From Nocardia brasiliensis NBRC 14402 (GTDB lineage Bacteria > Actinomycetota > Actinomycetes > Mycobacteriales > Mycobacteriaceae): a stretch of DNA of 64,000 nt. Under the pieces are notes generated by a model. It was given only the letters and a program-made list of their open reading frames with translations, was not told the DNA's origin and searched no databases. The DNA lies in contig NZ_BAFT02000081.1 of assembly GCF_000308475.2 (NCBI RefSeq), positions 1 through 64,000 on the forward strand. The letters are read 5' to 3'. This document shows, piece by piece, positions 1 to 8,029 of the stretch (positions are counted from its first letter, which is position 1; every line of letters begins with the position of its first letter). The translations under genes were made by a program, and so were the position numbers.

Positions 1-6
1 CATTGC

Positions 7-37
7 AGAAGACCCCCGACACTGTCGGGGGTCTTCT
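7..37 (+). terminator. Strong terminator of a gene upstream of the window
   Basis: A perfect 14-bp stem (arms 7-20 and 24-37) with a 3-base loop, flanked by TTCTT, forms a Rho-independent-type hairpin. The transcription unit it ends lies outside the window. In M. tuberculosis the single rRNA operon lies a few genes before nucS, so this could be the end of an rRNA operon, but no 5S sequence is present here, so that is inference. Confidence 0.75.
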
Positions 38-307
38 TGCGTTAACAGCCCTTTCCCCGCAGCTCCCATCCCGCACCCGGCACCAACCGAACCAACGGCC
101 CGCCGATCGAGGACTAGAGTGCGTCCGGCCGGCGATGGCGGGCAGGCAAATTCGCAGGCCCCAAGTCGAAAATTGCGCCGGACGAGGGCCTCCCGCGCAC
201 CGCGATTCGTCGCGACGGGCGAATCGTCGCCGCGGTGGGGGCGGCTCAGGTCAGGGTACCGAGCCCGCGACTTGTACTGAGCAGCCTTGATTCACGCCCA
301 CCTGAAC

Positions 308-331
308 CTTCAGCGCACCGGTGCGCTGAAG
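308..331. repeat. Perfect 24-bp palindrome
   Basis: The arms CTTCAGCGCACC and its exact reverse complement meet with no spacer. There is no T-run on either side, so a classical terminator is unlikely; an operator, a cruciform or part of the neighbouring repeat family are alternatives. The rest of 38-480 shows no convincing gene: open frames there lack ribosome binding sites and recognisable products. Confidence 0.6.
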
Positions 332-480
332 CCCTCGCGGCACGGTGCGACCCTGCCCGCCCACGACATCTCGGCGGCGCGCTCGGCCCATCACCCAGCC
401 CGCAAGCCCGTCGCAGAACCTGCTGCTCAGGTGACCGCTGCGACACCGGCAGGAAACTCTGCGGCGCATCATGGCGGCCG

Positions 481-1500
481 AAAGCGTAGCGGCCACAATG
501 AGACGGACATGGCCTCCCAGCCGAGGACCGTGCCGCTCGCGGTCACACTCGCACCTCGGCCACAGGTGCGATGGCGACATGGCTGCCAGCCGAGGACCGT
601 GCGACCCGCAGTTACACCAGTGCGTCTCAATGTGCTTCGGCCAGAGGTGAAGCGGGGGCATACCCCGCCAGCCGAGGACCGTGCGGCCCGCGGTCACACC
701 AGTACGGCTGCATGCGCCTCGACCACAGGCGCAGTGAAGGCACGGCTGCCAACGTCCATCATCACAACGGCACCATCGCGCATGTGCTCGACCCGCAGCG
801 GACGGCCGTACCGTCGGTGGTCGCGCCGGTATGGACGACGGGCGGGCCCACGCTGATCACGCTCAGAACAGACGGCCCGCACGCCCCGGGGTGGTGGCCC
901 TACTGCGAATGTGGCGCGGCCACAGGCGCGATGGAGGCTTGGCCGTCAGCCCAGGGCCGTCAGCGCAGCCCGCGGTCGTGCCGGTGCGACCCACCATCGG
1001 GCCCACTGAATCACGCGCAGCACAACCGCGGCCAGCATGGCCTGGCGGCGACGAGGGCTGCCAGGCCCGTAAGGAGCCCCTAGGGCGGGTCGCACCGGCA
1101 CGGCGAGTGCAGCTCGGCCCCAGGTGAAGCGGGAGCGGCGGCTACCTGCCGAGCACCGCGCAGCCTCCGGTCGCATGGTGCGGACCTCGGCTGTCCTGCG
1201 CTGAATCACGCTCCGATGGTACGCACCGACACAGTGAATGCGGCTCGGCTACAGGCGATGCGGGAGCGGCGGTCACCTCCCGAGAGCCGCACGGCGACCT
1301 CCCGAGAACCGTGCCGCCTGCGGTGGCCGGGCGCGTACCTCGGCCGGCCTGCGCTGTATCACGCTCCGATGGACGCACCGGCACAACGAATGTGGCTCGG
1401 CCACAGGTGAAGCGGGCGCACGGCTACCTCCCGAGCACCGCACGGCCTGCGGTCGCGTGGCGCGGACCTCGGCGGTTCCGCTGAATCACGTTCAGAACAG
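481..1500. repeat. Degenerate non-coding repeat array before nucS
   Basis: A core resembling CTCGGCCACAGGTGAAGCGG recurs with variation near 487, 555, 635, 717, 914, 1112, 1241 and 1394. It is usually followed 20-45 bases later by a second core resembling CCGAGGACCGTGCGGCC (for example at 521, 590, 672). A third motif, GCTGAATCACGCTC, recurs near 852, 1005, 1200, 1353 and 1480. Spacing is irregular (roughly 68-198 bases). The array reaches the 3' end of nucS. Open frames through it are short, overlap on both strands and match nothing I know, so I treat it as non-coding. Confidence 0.65.
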
Positions 1501-2178
1501 GCGGAATTCGGTGCTTTCGGTGCCGCGGAGGGTGTCGTAGTCGAGGACGAGGCAGCGGATGCCGCGGTCTTCGGCGAGGGTGCGGGCTTGCGGTTTGATC
1601 TGCTGGGCGGCGAAAACGCCTGCAACGGGGGCCAGTAGGGGGTCGCGGTTGAGCAGTTCGAGGTAGCGGGTGAGCTGTTCGACGCCGTCGATCTCGCCGC
1701 GACGCTTGATCTCGACGGCGACGGTGGCGCCTGCCGCGTCCCGGCACAGCAGGTCGACGGGGCCGATCGCGGTCATGTATTCGCGGCGGATCAGGGTGTA
1801 GCCGGCGCCGAGCGTGTGCACGTGTTCGGCGAGCAGTTCCTGAAGGTGGGCTTCCACACCGTCTTTCACCAGACCGGGGTCGACTCCGAGTTCGTGCGAG
1901 GAGTCGTGCTCGATGTCCTCGATGGTGATGCGGAGTTCCTCGCCGGCCTTGTTGGTGACGACCCAGAGTGCCTTGGCTCCGTCGGGTACGTCGGCGGCGC
2001 CGCGCTCCTCCAGCCAGCACGGTGGGCTCATCCAGTTCAGCGGTTTGTAGGAACCGCCGTCGGAATGCACGAGGACCGAGCCGTCCGCTTTCATCAGCAG
2101 CAGGCGGCGGGCCATGGCCAGATGGGCGGTGAGTCGCCCTACGTAGTCGACCTGACAGCGAGCAATCACTAGGCGCAC
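1492..2178 (-). CDS. nucS: Mismatch-specific endonuclease NucS/EndoMS
   Basis: NucS cleaves both strands at mismatched bases and supplies the non-canonical mismatch repair of actinobacteria that lack MutS/MutL. The protein is 228 aa, close to the mycobacterial length. The N-terminal DNA-binding part contains PLNWMSPP (46-53); the C-terminal nuclease part carries the RecB-like motif with Asp142, Glu156 and Lys158 (VDLLCRD, VEIKRR) and ends in EFRLF, the type of tail that contacts the beta clamp. I chose the GTG at 2178 because the product then aligns from its first residues with mycobacterial NucS and a TACAGT -10 hexamer ends 6 bases upstream, suggesting a leaderless mRNA. A longer frame upstream is antisense to the next gene and spurious. 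Confidence 0.96.
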   Translation of the reverse strand: MRLVIARCQVDYVGRLTAHLAMARRLLLMKADGSVLVHSDGGSYKPLNWMSPPCWLEERGAADVPDGAKALWVVTNKAGEELRITIEDIEHDSSHELGVDPGLVKDGVEAHLQELLAEHVHTLGAGYTLIRREYMTAIGPVDLLCRDAAGATVAVEIKRRGEIDGVEQLTRYLELLNRDPLLAPVAGVFAAQQIKPQARTLAEDRGIRCLVLDYDTLRGTESTEFRLF

Positions 2179-2246
2179 CCAAGCACTGTAGGTGAACGGC
2201 CGCGCGACGTTGTCGTCAGCCCGCCGCGAGTGCGGTCGTGTCCGGT

Positions 2247-2963
2247 TCAGCCGAAGAGCACCGCGCCGGCGAGCACCGCGCTGGTGCCCAGCAGCGCCAA
2301 TTCCACCTTGGTGAAGGAGCGGGTGACCGGGGCTTTGGTGCGGATCATGCCGTAGCCGACGGCGGAGCCGATGCAGAAGGCCAGCAGGTGGCCGACGTTG
2401 GTGAAGGTCTGGCCGAGCAGGACGCCGCCTACCGCGGCCGCGAACCACCCTGTGGCCCAAGGGATACGGGACCGGCGCGGGACCACGAAGACGAGCGCGC
2501 CGATCAGTGCCATCGCGCCGTAGCTGATGCCGACGTCCTCGCTCCACCGCACACTCGCGGGCATCCAGTCGAATTCGATCGCCACCCACAGTCCGGCGGC
2601 CACGAGCAGGGTCGCGCCGATATGCCCGGCGAGGAACACCCGCACCATGTGCAGCGCACCGAAACGCAGTTCCGCCAGCGCGAGCAGACAGGCCAGCATC
2701 GGCATGATCAGCCAGGCGACGCCGACGTCGCCGATGACGAGCGCGCTCGACAGCAGGGTGACGATGCGTCCCTGCAGCAGATTGTGCAGATTGGTGCTGG
2801 CGTGCAGCACCACGTTCGACTGGGCCGAGTCGCTGAGCACGGAGAAGATCGAGGTGACGAGGACCAGCGCGGCCAGATAGCCGACTGTCGCGGGCACGCG
2901 CGGTCGCCACCAACGAGAACCGACGACCGGCGTCCGGTCGTCCGTGGTCGTCGCGACGGCCAT
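2247..2963 (-). CDS. Rhomboid-like multi-pass membrane protein
   Basis: A 238-aa integral membrane protein with about six or seven hydrophobic segments. A GxSxGA motif in a membrane segment (GISYGA, Ser147) and a later GH pair (NVGHLLAF, His192) are placed like the Ser/His dyad of rhomboid proteases, so it probably belongs to the rhomboid-like superfamily, but the canonical GASG is changed and activity is uncertain. GGAGGT lies 4 bases before the ATG, supporting this start. It is transcribed toward nucS with a 68-base gap. A second, more typical rhomboid is at 33064. Confidence 0.75.
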   Translation of the reverse strand: MAVATTTDDRTPVVGSRWWRPRVPATVGYLAALVLVTSIFSVLSDSAQSNVVLHASTNLHNLLQGRIVTLLSSALVIGDVGVAWLIMPMLACLLALAELRFGALHMVRVFLAGHIGATLLVAAGLWVAIEFDWMPASVRWSEDVGISYGAMALIGALVFVVPRRSRIPWATGWFAAAVGGVLLGQTFTNVGHLLAFCIGSAVGYGMIRTKAPVTRSFTKVELALLGTSAVLAGAVLFG

Positions 2964-3139
2964 ACCTACCTCCGTTGTCCGGCCCGATCAGGGTATTCCC
3001 GGTGTGCGTGCGGTGAAACTGCGCGCCGGCGTGCGTAGCGCAGGCGGTGCCCCACTGTGCCACACGAACCTGAGGACGGCAGGGCAAGCGGCGAACCGGC
3101 CGTTCAGAGCCTGCTCCGCGCGGGTAATAGGGTGGAGGT

Positions 3140-3445
3140 ATGCCTCGTCGGAAACCGCGCCTGGACGGTCAAGCGGGCCGCTCGCGCACGGGCGGCGCGC
3201 CGCTCGGTGATGTCTTCGGTCGCACCGAGACGGGTCCAGGCGACGAAACCTATGTGGTGCGCACCATCCCCGGCACCCGCGCGACGAAGCCCTACCGCTG
3301 CCCCGGCTGTGACCATGAGATCGCGATCGGCGTCGCCCATATCGTCGCCTGGGCGGCCGACGGCGGCGAGGACGACCGCCGCCACTGGCACAGCGGCTGC
3401 TGGAACGGCCGCCGCACCCGCGGGATCACCCGCCGCTGGTCCTGA
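3140..3445 (+). CDS. Small zinc-ribbon-like conserved protein
   Basis: A 101-aa basic protein in the position of Rv1322 of M. tuberculosis. The C-terminal half has a probable zinc site: Cys54, Cys57 (CPGC), His59, His67, His82, His84 and Cys87 (HWHSGC). The N-terminus is rich in Arg and Gly and looks disordered. The ATG is preceded by TAGGGT ending 6 bases upstream, so the mRNA may be leaderless; GGAGGT directly abuts the ATG and is too close to work as a normal ribosome site. Function is unknown; nucleic-acid binding is a guess from composition. Confidence 0.75.
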   Translation: MPRRKPRLDGQAGRSRTGGAPLGDVFGRTETGPGDETYVVRTIPGTRATKPYRCPGCDHEIAIGVAHIVAWAADGGEDDRRHWHSGCWNGRRTRGITRRWS

Positions 3446-3601
3446 GCACAAGGATGAGAGGCTCGACGTAACAGCTGATTTCGCGCGGACATGGGTAACT
3501 CGTCGGGAACGGGCTGACTGGCTGGACAGCTGGCCGCCGGCCGCCGACGCGACTGTTGTCGACACCTAGGTCTGGCCTGAAGACGCGGAGAGGCGGTAAA
3601 G

Positions 3602-3628
3602 AAGGCCGCCCCGGTAAGGAGCGGCCTT
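3602..3628 (-). terminator. Terminator downstream of the DivIVA-like gene
   Basis: An 8-bp stem (AAGGCCGC and its complement) with an 11-base loop. On the minus strand it is followed by CTTTAC, a short T-rich tail. It lies about 50 bases beyond the stop of the gene ending at 3677. Confidence 0.65.
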
Positions 3629-3676
3629 CGGATGAATTCGGTTGGGGTACTGCGTTAGTCGCCGCGAGCCCGCCGT

Positions 3677-4678
3677 TCAGTTGCTGATGTCGGCGTTCTC
3701 GCGCTCCTCGTCGACGATCTCGTCGTCTTCGGCCGCGACCTCGGGGATCGCCTTGCGGTTGGAGCCGGCGACCTGCTTGGTGTTGCCACCGATGGACTTG
3801 CGGTTGTCCGGAACGCCGTCCAGCAGTTCGCTTTCGCGGTTGACGGCGGCGAGCATCGCGGGCACCGAGTCGAGCTGGCCGCGGATACCGAGCAGCTGGG
3901 CGAGCACCCGGCCGCGCAGCACGCGCATCTCCTCGGCCAGTTCCTTCGCGTGCGCGATCTTGCGCTCGGAGGTCTGGGTCGCGGAGGTGATGAGGCGGTT
4001 GGCCTCGTCGGTCGCGTCCTTGATCCGCTGTGCGGCCTCGGCGCGGCTGGTGGCCTCCAGCTCTTCCATGGCACGGGTGAGCTTGGTGCGCCGCTCGGCC
4101 ATGGTGACTTCGAAGTCCTGCTGGTTCGCCTTGCGCTTGGCGTCGGCTTCCTTGCCGAGACGGTCGGCCTCGGCCTGGGCGGCCTCGATGATCTTGGCGG
4201 ACTCGGTGCGCGCGTTGGCGAGGGTCTGCTCGAACTCGATCTCGAGCGCCTCGCGCTTTTCCTTGGTTTCGGCCAGCAACGACTCGTACTTGCCACGCAT
4301 TTCGGTGGCCTGCTGCTCCGCGATCGACACCATCTCCGCGGCTTCGGCCTGCGCCAGGGCACGAACTTCGGAGGCCTCGTCGGAGGCCAGCCGCAGCATG
4401 CGGGAGATGCGGTCGGACATGCCTTCCGCGGTGGTGGGTGGCACCGAGAGACGGTCGACCTCCTTGCGGAGCTCGTCGATCTCGTCACGCGCATCCTCGA
4501 GCTGGCTCGCGAGGTTACGGGCTTGTGCCGCAGCAGCATCCCGGTCGGTAGCGGTGACCCTTAGTTCGGCGTCGAAGCGGTCGAAGTAGTTGCGTACCTC
4601 GTCTTGCGCATAACCCTTGCGCACAACGGTGAAGGGCAGTGCAACGAAGCGATTGCGATCGGACTCAGGTGACGACAT
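3677..4678 (-). CDS. DivIVA-domain-like coiled-coil protein
   Basis: A 333-aa acidic protein. The N-terminal segment (FTVVRKGYAQDEVRNYFDRF, about residues 15-34) resembles the DivIVA/GpsB lipid-binding motif, followed by a long Ala/Glu/Arg-rich coiled coil to about residue 265 and a polar tail. Proteins of this kind sit at curved membrane or pole regions and organise growth in actinobacteria. It is not Wag31 itself (which is shorter and lies in the dcw cluster); a Scy/FilP-like scaffold role is inference. The ATG at 4678 is preferred over an in-frame TTG at 4687. Transcribed alone, with its own terminator. Confidence 0.8.
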   Translation of the reverse strand: MSSPESDRNRFVALPFTVVRKGYAQDEVRNYFDRFDAELRVTATDRDAAAAQARNLASQLEDARDEIDELRKEVDRLSVPPTTAEGMSDRISRMLRLASDEASEVRALAQAEAAEMVSIAEQQATEMRGKYESLLAETKEKREALEIEFEQTLANARTESAKIIEAAQAEADRLGKEADAKRKANQQDFEVTMAERRTKLTRAMEELEATSRAEAAQRIKDATDEANRLITSATQTSERKIAHAKELAEEMRVLRGRVLAQLLGIRGQLDSVPAMLAAVNRESELLDGVPDNRKSIGGNTKQVAGSNRKAIPEVAAEDDEIVDEERENADISN

Positions 4679-4764
4679 GGCACACAAACTACAGCCTACC
4701 GAGTCCCGATGGTGACTCGACCGCGAATGTGATTCCGATGAGTTTTTCGCGCCCGATCTTGATA

Positions 4765-5238
4765 CTAGTGCGTAACATTCGCGTTCGGCTCGACCAACTC
4801 GATCAGCACACCGCCAGCATCCTTCGGATGGATGAAGTTGATGCGCGAATCCGCTGTTCCAGACCTCGGCGCCTCGTACAGCAAACGCAGACCGCGGTTT
4901 CGGAGGTGCGCGCAGACCGCATCGATGTCGGTGACGCGATAGGCCAGTTGTTGCAGGCCCGGTCCGTTACGGTCGATGAACTTCGCGATGGTCGACTCGG
5001 CGTTCAGCGGCGCCAGCAACTGCAGGGCAGTCCCGCGATCGGGCGCGCCGGGCAGCGACAGCATCGCCTCGTGCACGCCCTGGCTCTCGTTGACCTCGCG
5101 ATGGGTCTCGACCATGCCGAGATTCTCCGCATACCAGGCAACCGCGACATCCAGATCGGGCACGGCGACACCGACGTGGTCGACGGCGACGACGTAGTCC
5201 GCGGGGATGAAATCGGACGAATCCATATCGTTGCTCAC
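4765..5238 (-). CDS. mce: Methylmalonyl-CoA epimerase
   Basis: A vicinal-oxygen-chelate protein of 157 aa that should interconvert the methylmalonyl-CoA epimers in propionate catabolism. Two betaalphabetabetabeta modules are visible. By spacing against known epimerases the metal ligands are His21, Gln73, position 97 and Glu147; position 97 is Gln (GLQQLAY) where many family members have His (GLHHxAY). It lies divergent from the fadA4-type thiolase, the same order as Rv1322A-Rv1323. The GTG start is supported by TTGCCG, 16 bases, TACCTT, 6 bases, GTG; an in-frame ATG at 5226 is the alternative. Confidence 0.9.
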   Translation of the reverse strand: MSNDMDSSDFIPADYVVAVDHVGVAVPDLDVAVAWYAENLGMVETHREVNESQGVHEAMLSLPGAPDRGTALQLLAPLNAESTIAKFIDRNGPGLQQLAYRVTDIDAVCAHLRNRGLRLLYEAPRSGTADSRINFIHPKDAGGVLIELVEPNANVTH

Positions 5239-5244
5239 TACTCG

Positions 5245-5272
5245 AAGGTAGCTCGTACCTGCGTACCGGCAA
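5245..5272 (-). promoter_or_regulatory. Promoter of the epimerase gene
   Basis: Minus-strand -35 TTGCCG (5272-5267), 16-base spacer, -10 TACCTT (5250-5245). The -10 ends 6 bases before the GTG start, so transcription probably begins at or next to the start codon. Confidence 0.6.
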
Positions 5273-5334
5273 CCGGGGCACAGGAGTTACCGTTGAGTAC
5301 GGAATTCTGCGGAACAAGCGAAGCGAGGCTCGTC

Positions 5335-6555
5335 GTGACCACTGTGCCAACCCACCCCGTCGGCTCCGCCTCCGTCCGTCCCCGGAGCGTAATCGTCTCC
5401 GGTGCGCGCACCCCGGTCGGTCGGCTGCTCGGTGGGCTGAAGGACTTCAGCGGTTCCGATCTCGGCGGCTTCGCCATCAAGGCCGCGCTGGAGAAGGGCG
5501 GCGTCGCGCCCGAGCAGGTCGATTACGTGATCATGGGCCAGGTGCTCACCGCGGGTGCGGGCCAGATCCCGGCTCGGCAGGCGGCGGTGGCGGCCGGCAT
5601 CCCGATGGATGTCCCCGCGCTGACCCTCAACAAGGTGTGTTTGTCCGGAATCAACGCAATCGCGTTGGCCGATCAGCTGATTCGGGCCGGTGAGTACGAG
5701 ATCGTGGTCGCGGGCGGTCAGGAATCGATGAGCCAGGCGCCGCATCTGCTGGAGAAGAGCCGCGAGGGCTTCAAGTACGGCGATGTCACGCTGCGCGATC
5801 ACATGGCCTACGACGGGCTGTACGACATCTTCACCGATCAGCCGATGGGCGCGCTGACCGAACAGCGCAACGACACCGAGCCGGTCAGCCGCGAGGAGCA
5901 GGACGCGTTCGCGGCGGCCTCGCATCAGCGCGCCGCCGAGGCGTGGAAGAACGGCCTGTTCGACGACGAGGTGGTGCCGGTCGCGGTGCCGCAGCGCAAG
6001 GGTGATCCGGTGCTGGTCGCCGCCGACGAGGGCATCCGCGCCGACACCACCGCGGAGTCGCTGGCCAAGCTGCGTCCGGCGTTCCGCAAGGACGGCACGG
6101 TCACCGCGGGCAGCGCCTCGCAGATCTCCGACGGTGCGGCCGCGGTCGTGGTGATGAGCAAGGCCAAGGCCGAGGAACTCGGGCTGAGCTGGCTCGCCGA
6201 GATCGGCGCCGCCGGCGTGGTCGCGGGCCCGGATTCGACCCTGCAGGACCAGCCGGCCAACGCCATCGCGAAGGCCTGTGCGCGCGAGGGCATTTCGCCC
6301 GCCGACCTGGACCTGGTGGAGATCAACGAGGCGTTCGCCGCGGTCGGCGTCGCCTCGACCCGCAAGCTGGGCATCGATCCGGCGAAGGTGAACGTCAACG
6401 GTGGTGCCATCGCGATCGGTCACCCGCTCGGCATGTCCGGCGCGCGCATCCTGCTGCACCTGGTGCTGGAACTGAAGCGCCGCGGCGGCGGCGTGGGTGC
6501 GGCCGGGCTGTGCGGTGGCGGCGGTCAGGGCGACGCCCTGATTGTCCGAGTCTGA
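5335..6555 (+). CDS. fadA4: Acetyl-CoA C-acetyltransferase (thiolase)
   Basis: A 406-aa thiolase catalysing condensation or thiolysis of acetoacetyl-CoA. All family signatures are present: nucleophile Cys102 in NKVCLSG, GGQESMS, NEAFA, His363 in GAIAIGHPLG and the second catalytic Cys393 in AGLCGGGG. Length fits the family with about 15 extra N-terminal residues, so the true start could be a few codons later (a GTG at 5344). The GTG at 5335 has only a weak AG-rich upstream region. Synteny with Rv1323 supports the fadA4 name. A strong hairpin follows the stop. Confidence 0.93.
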   Translation: MTTVPTHPVGSASVRPRSVIVSGARTPVGRLLGGLKDFSGSDLGGFAIKAALEKGGVAPEQVDYVIMGQVLTAGAGQIPARQAAVAAGIPMDVPALTLNKVCLSGINAIALADQLIRAGEYEIVVAGGQESMSQAPHLLEKSREGFKYGDVTLRDHMAYDGLYDIFTDQPMGALTEQRNDTEPVSREEQDAFAAASHQRAAEAWKNGLFDDEVVPVAVPQRKGDPVLVAADEGIRADTTAESLAKLRPAFRKDGTVTAGSASQISDGAAAVVVMSKAKAEELGLSWLAEIGAAGVVAGPDSTLQDQPANAIAKACAREGISPADLDLVEINEAFAAVGVASTRKLGIDPAKVNVNGGAIAIGHPLGMSGARILLHLVLELKRRGGGVGAAGLCGGGGQGDALIVRV

Positions 6556-6575
6556 GGTCTGCGCCACTCTTTTCG

Positions 6576-6614
6576 ATCGCCCTTCACGAAAATCCTTCGT
6601 GAAGGGCGATTTTC
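6576..6614 (+). terminator. Terminator after the thiolase gene
   Basis: A perfect 15-bp stem (6576-6590 and 6596-6610), 5-base loop, followed by TTTTCG. It lies 20 bases past the thiolase stop. Confidence 0.85.
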
Positions 6615-6625
6615 GCGAACCGGAC

Positions 6626-6677
6626 TTGACAATGTGATCCGTCGCACTACGACACGTCGTAGTGCATGCGGCACAAT
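6626..6677 (+). promoter_or_regulatory. Promoter region with perfect operator-like palindrome
   Basis: TTGACA (6626-6631) is followed after 16 bases by TACGAC (6648-6653). A perfect inverted repeat with 10-bp arms (GCACTACGAC, 6644-6653, and its complement 6656-6665) separated by 2 bases overlaps that -10. An alternative -10, CACAAT (6672-6677), ends 7 bases before the ATG of the next gene, in which case the palindrome would cover its -35. Either way a dimeric repressor bound here would block the promoter. Confidence 0.55.
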
Positions 6678-6684
6678 AAGGCCT

Positions 6685-7053
6685 ATGGGCAATGTCTTCG
6701 ACCTGAGCACTGCCGCGAAGCGGCTTCGTTTCATCGCGGTGCTCGAGGCGATCTCGTGGTTTTTCCTGATCATCGGCATGGTGCTCAAGCGGCTGCCGGA
6801 ACCGATCCTGTGGCCGGTGAAGGTCTTCGGCATGACGCACGGCATCGTCTTCGTGCTGTTCGTGCTCTCGGTCATCGTGGCCTCGCGGGAACTGGGGTGG
6901 ACCGGCAAGACCACGCTGCTCGCGCTGCTGTCGAGCATCCCGCCGTTCTTCACCGTGGTGTTCGAGATCTGGGCCGTGCGCTCCGGCAAGCTGGGTGAGC
7001 TGAGCAACCCGGTTTCTGCCGAGTCCGGAGCCCCGGCCTCGGCCACCTCGTGA
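6685..7053 (+). CDS. DUF3817 small membrane protein
   Basis: A 122-aa protein with three hydrophobic segments (about residues 12-30, 45-65 and 75-95) of the DUF3817 family, whose function is unknown. Conserved-looking features are the early Leu-Glu in the first helix and KTTLLALLSSIPPFF in the last. A second member lies at 36050. The ATG is chosen because the upstream extension is inside the promoter palindrome. Only 13 bases separate it from the next gene, so the two may be cotranscribed. Confidence 0.8.
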   Translation: MGNVFDLSTAAKRLRFIAVLEAISWFFLIIGMVLKRLPEPILWPVKVFGMTHGIVFVLFVLSVIVASRELGWTGKTTLLALLSSIPPFFTVVFEIWAVRSGKLGELSNPVSAESGAPASATS

Positions 7054-7066
7054 CAAACTGGAAACC

Positions 7067-7966
7067 GTGACTCGACCTGCTGCACGCCGTACTTCGCCCG
7101 CCGTTGCCGCCGCCATTTCCGGGGCCGTGGACCTGTCCAGCCTGAAGCAGCCGCCCGCCGGAGCATCCGGCGCGGCCGGCGGCGGCGACTACGCGGTCAC
7201 CGAGGCGAACTTCGAGACGAAGGTGCTGCGCCGCTCGGTGCAGGTGCCCGTGGTCGTCGCGCTGTACTCGCAGCGCAGCCCGGGCAGCGTCGAGCTGGTC
7301 CGGACGCTGGAACGACTGGTCGGCGAGAGCGGCGGGGCCTGGGATCTGGCCACCGTCGAAGCCGAGTCGAACATGCGGATCGCGCAGGCGTTCGGCGTGC
7401 AGGGCATCCCGACCGTCATTGCGGTCGCGGGTGGTCAGCCGCTGGCCGATTTCCAGGGCGCCCAGCCCGAGGCGCAGGTTCGGCAGTGGCTGAGCGCGGT
7501 CGTCGACGCGGTGGCGGGCAAGCTGCCCGGCGGCGAGGCGCCCGAGGAGGCGCCGGAGGACCCGCGCTTCGTCGCGGCGGAAACGGCGCTGGAGCAGGGC
7601 GACATGGCCGGTGCCGAGGCCGCCTACGAGGCGATCATCGCCGCGGAGCCGGGCAACGAGGAGGCCAAGGGCGCGCTGCGGCAGCTGCGGTTCCTCGCTC
7701 GCGCGCAGGAGATCCCGGAGACCGCGATCGCCACCGCCGATGCCGACCCCGCGAACGTGGACGCGGCACTGGACGCCGCCGACCTCGAGCTGCTGAGCCA
7801 GCTGCCGGAGGCCGCGTTCGAGCGGCTCATCGCGGTCGTCAAGCGCACCGCGGACGACGACCGCACCAAGGCGCGCACCCGGCTGCTCGAACTCTTCGAA
7901 TTGTTCGACCAGGCCGAGCCGTTCGTGGTGGCCGCCCGGCGCAAGCTCGCCGCCGCGCTGTACTGA
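7067..7966 (+). CDS. Thioredoxin-fold co-chaperone with TPR (YbbN/CnoX-like)
   Basis: A 299-aa counterpart of Rv1324. After a short Ala-rich leader, residues about 43-145 form a thioredoxin fold (PVVVALYSQRSPGSVEL, then GIPTV with the cis-proline). The redox CxxC is replaced by SQRS, so it cannot act as a disulfide reductase. Residues about 165-299 form TPR-like helices as in Escherichia coli YbbN (CnoX), which holds clients for GroEL/DnaK. Role inferred from that family. The GTG start has GGAAA 3 bases upstream. It converges on glgB with a 63-base GC-rich gap. Confidence 0.85.
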   Translation: MTRPAARRTSPAVAAAISGAVDLSSLKQPPAGASGAAGGGDYAVTEANFETKVLRRSVQVPVVVALYSQRSPGSVELVRTLERLVGESGGAWDLATVEAESNMRIAQAFGVQGIPTVIAVAGGQPLADFQGAQPEAQVRQWLSAVVDAVAGKLPGGEAPEEAPEDPRFVAAETALEQGDMAGAEAAYEAIIAAEPGNEEAKGALRQLRFLARAQEIPETAIATADADPANVDAALDAADLELLSQLPEAAFERLIAVVKRTADDDRTKARTRLLELFELFDQAEPFVVAARRKLAAALY

Positions 7967-8029
7967 TCGGCGGTACCGACGGCGGGTGCCGCGGTACTGA
8001 CCGGCGGGGCGCGGGGCCCCGGTGGGCGA

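Noticed and set aside
4679..4687. TTG start for the DivIVA-like protein
   Set aside because: It adds only MCA before a normal ATG and has no ribosome site.
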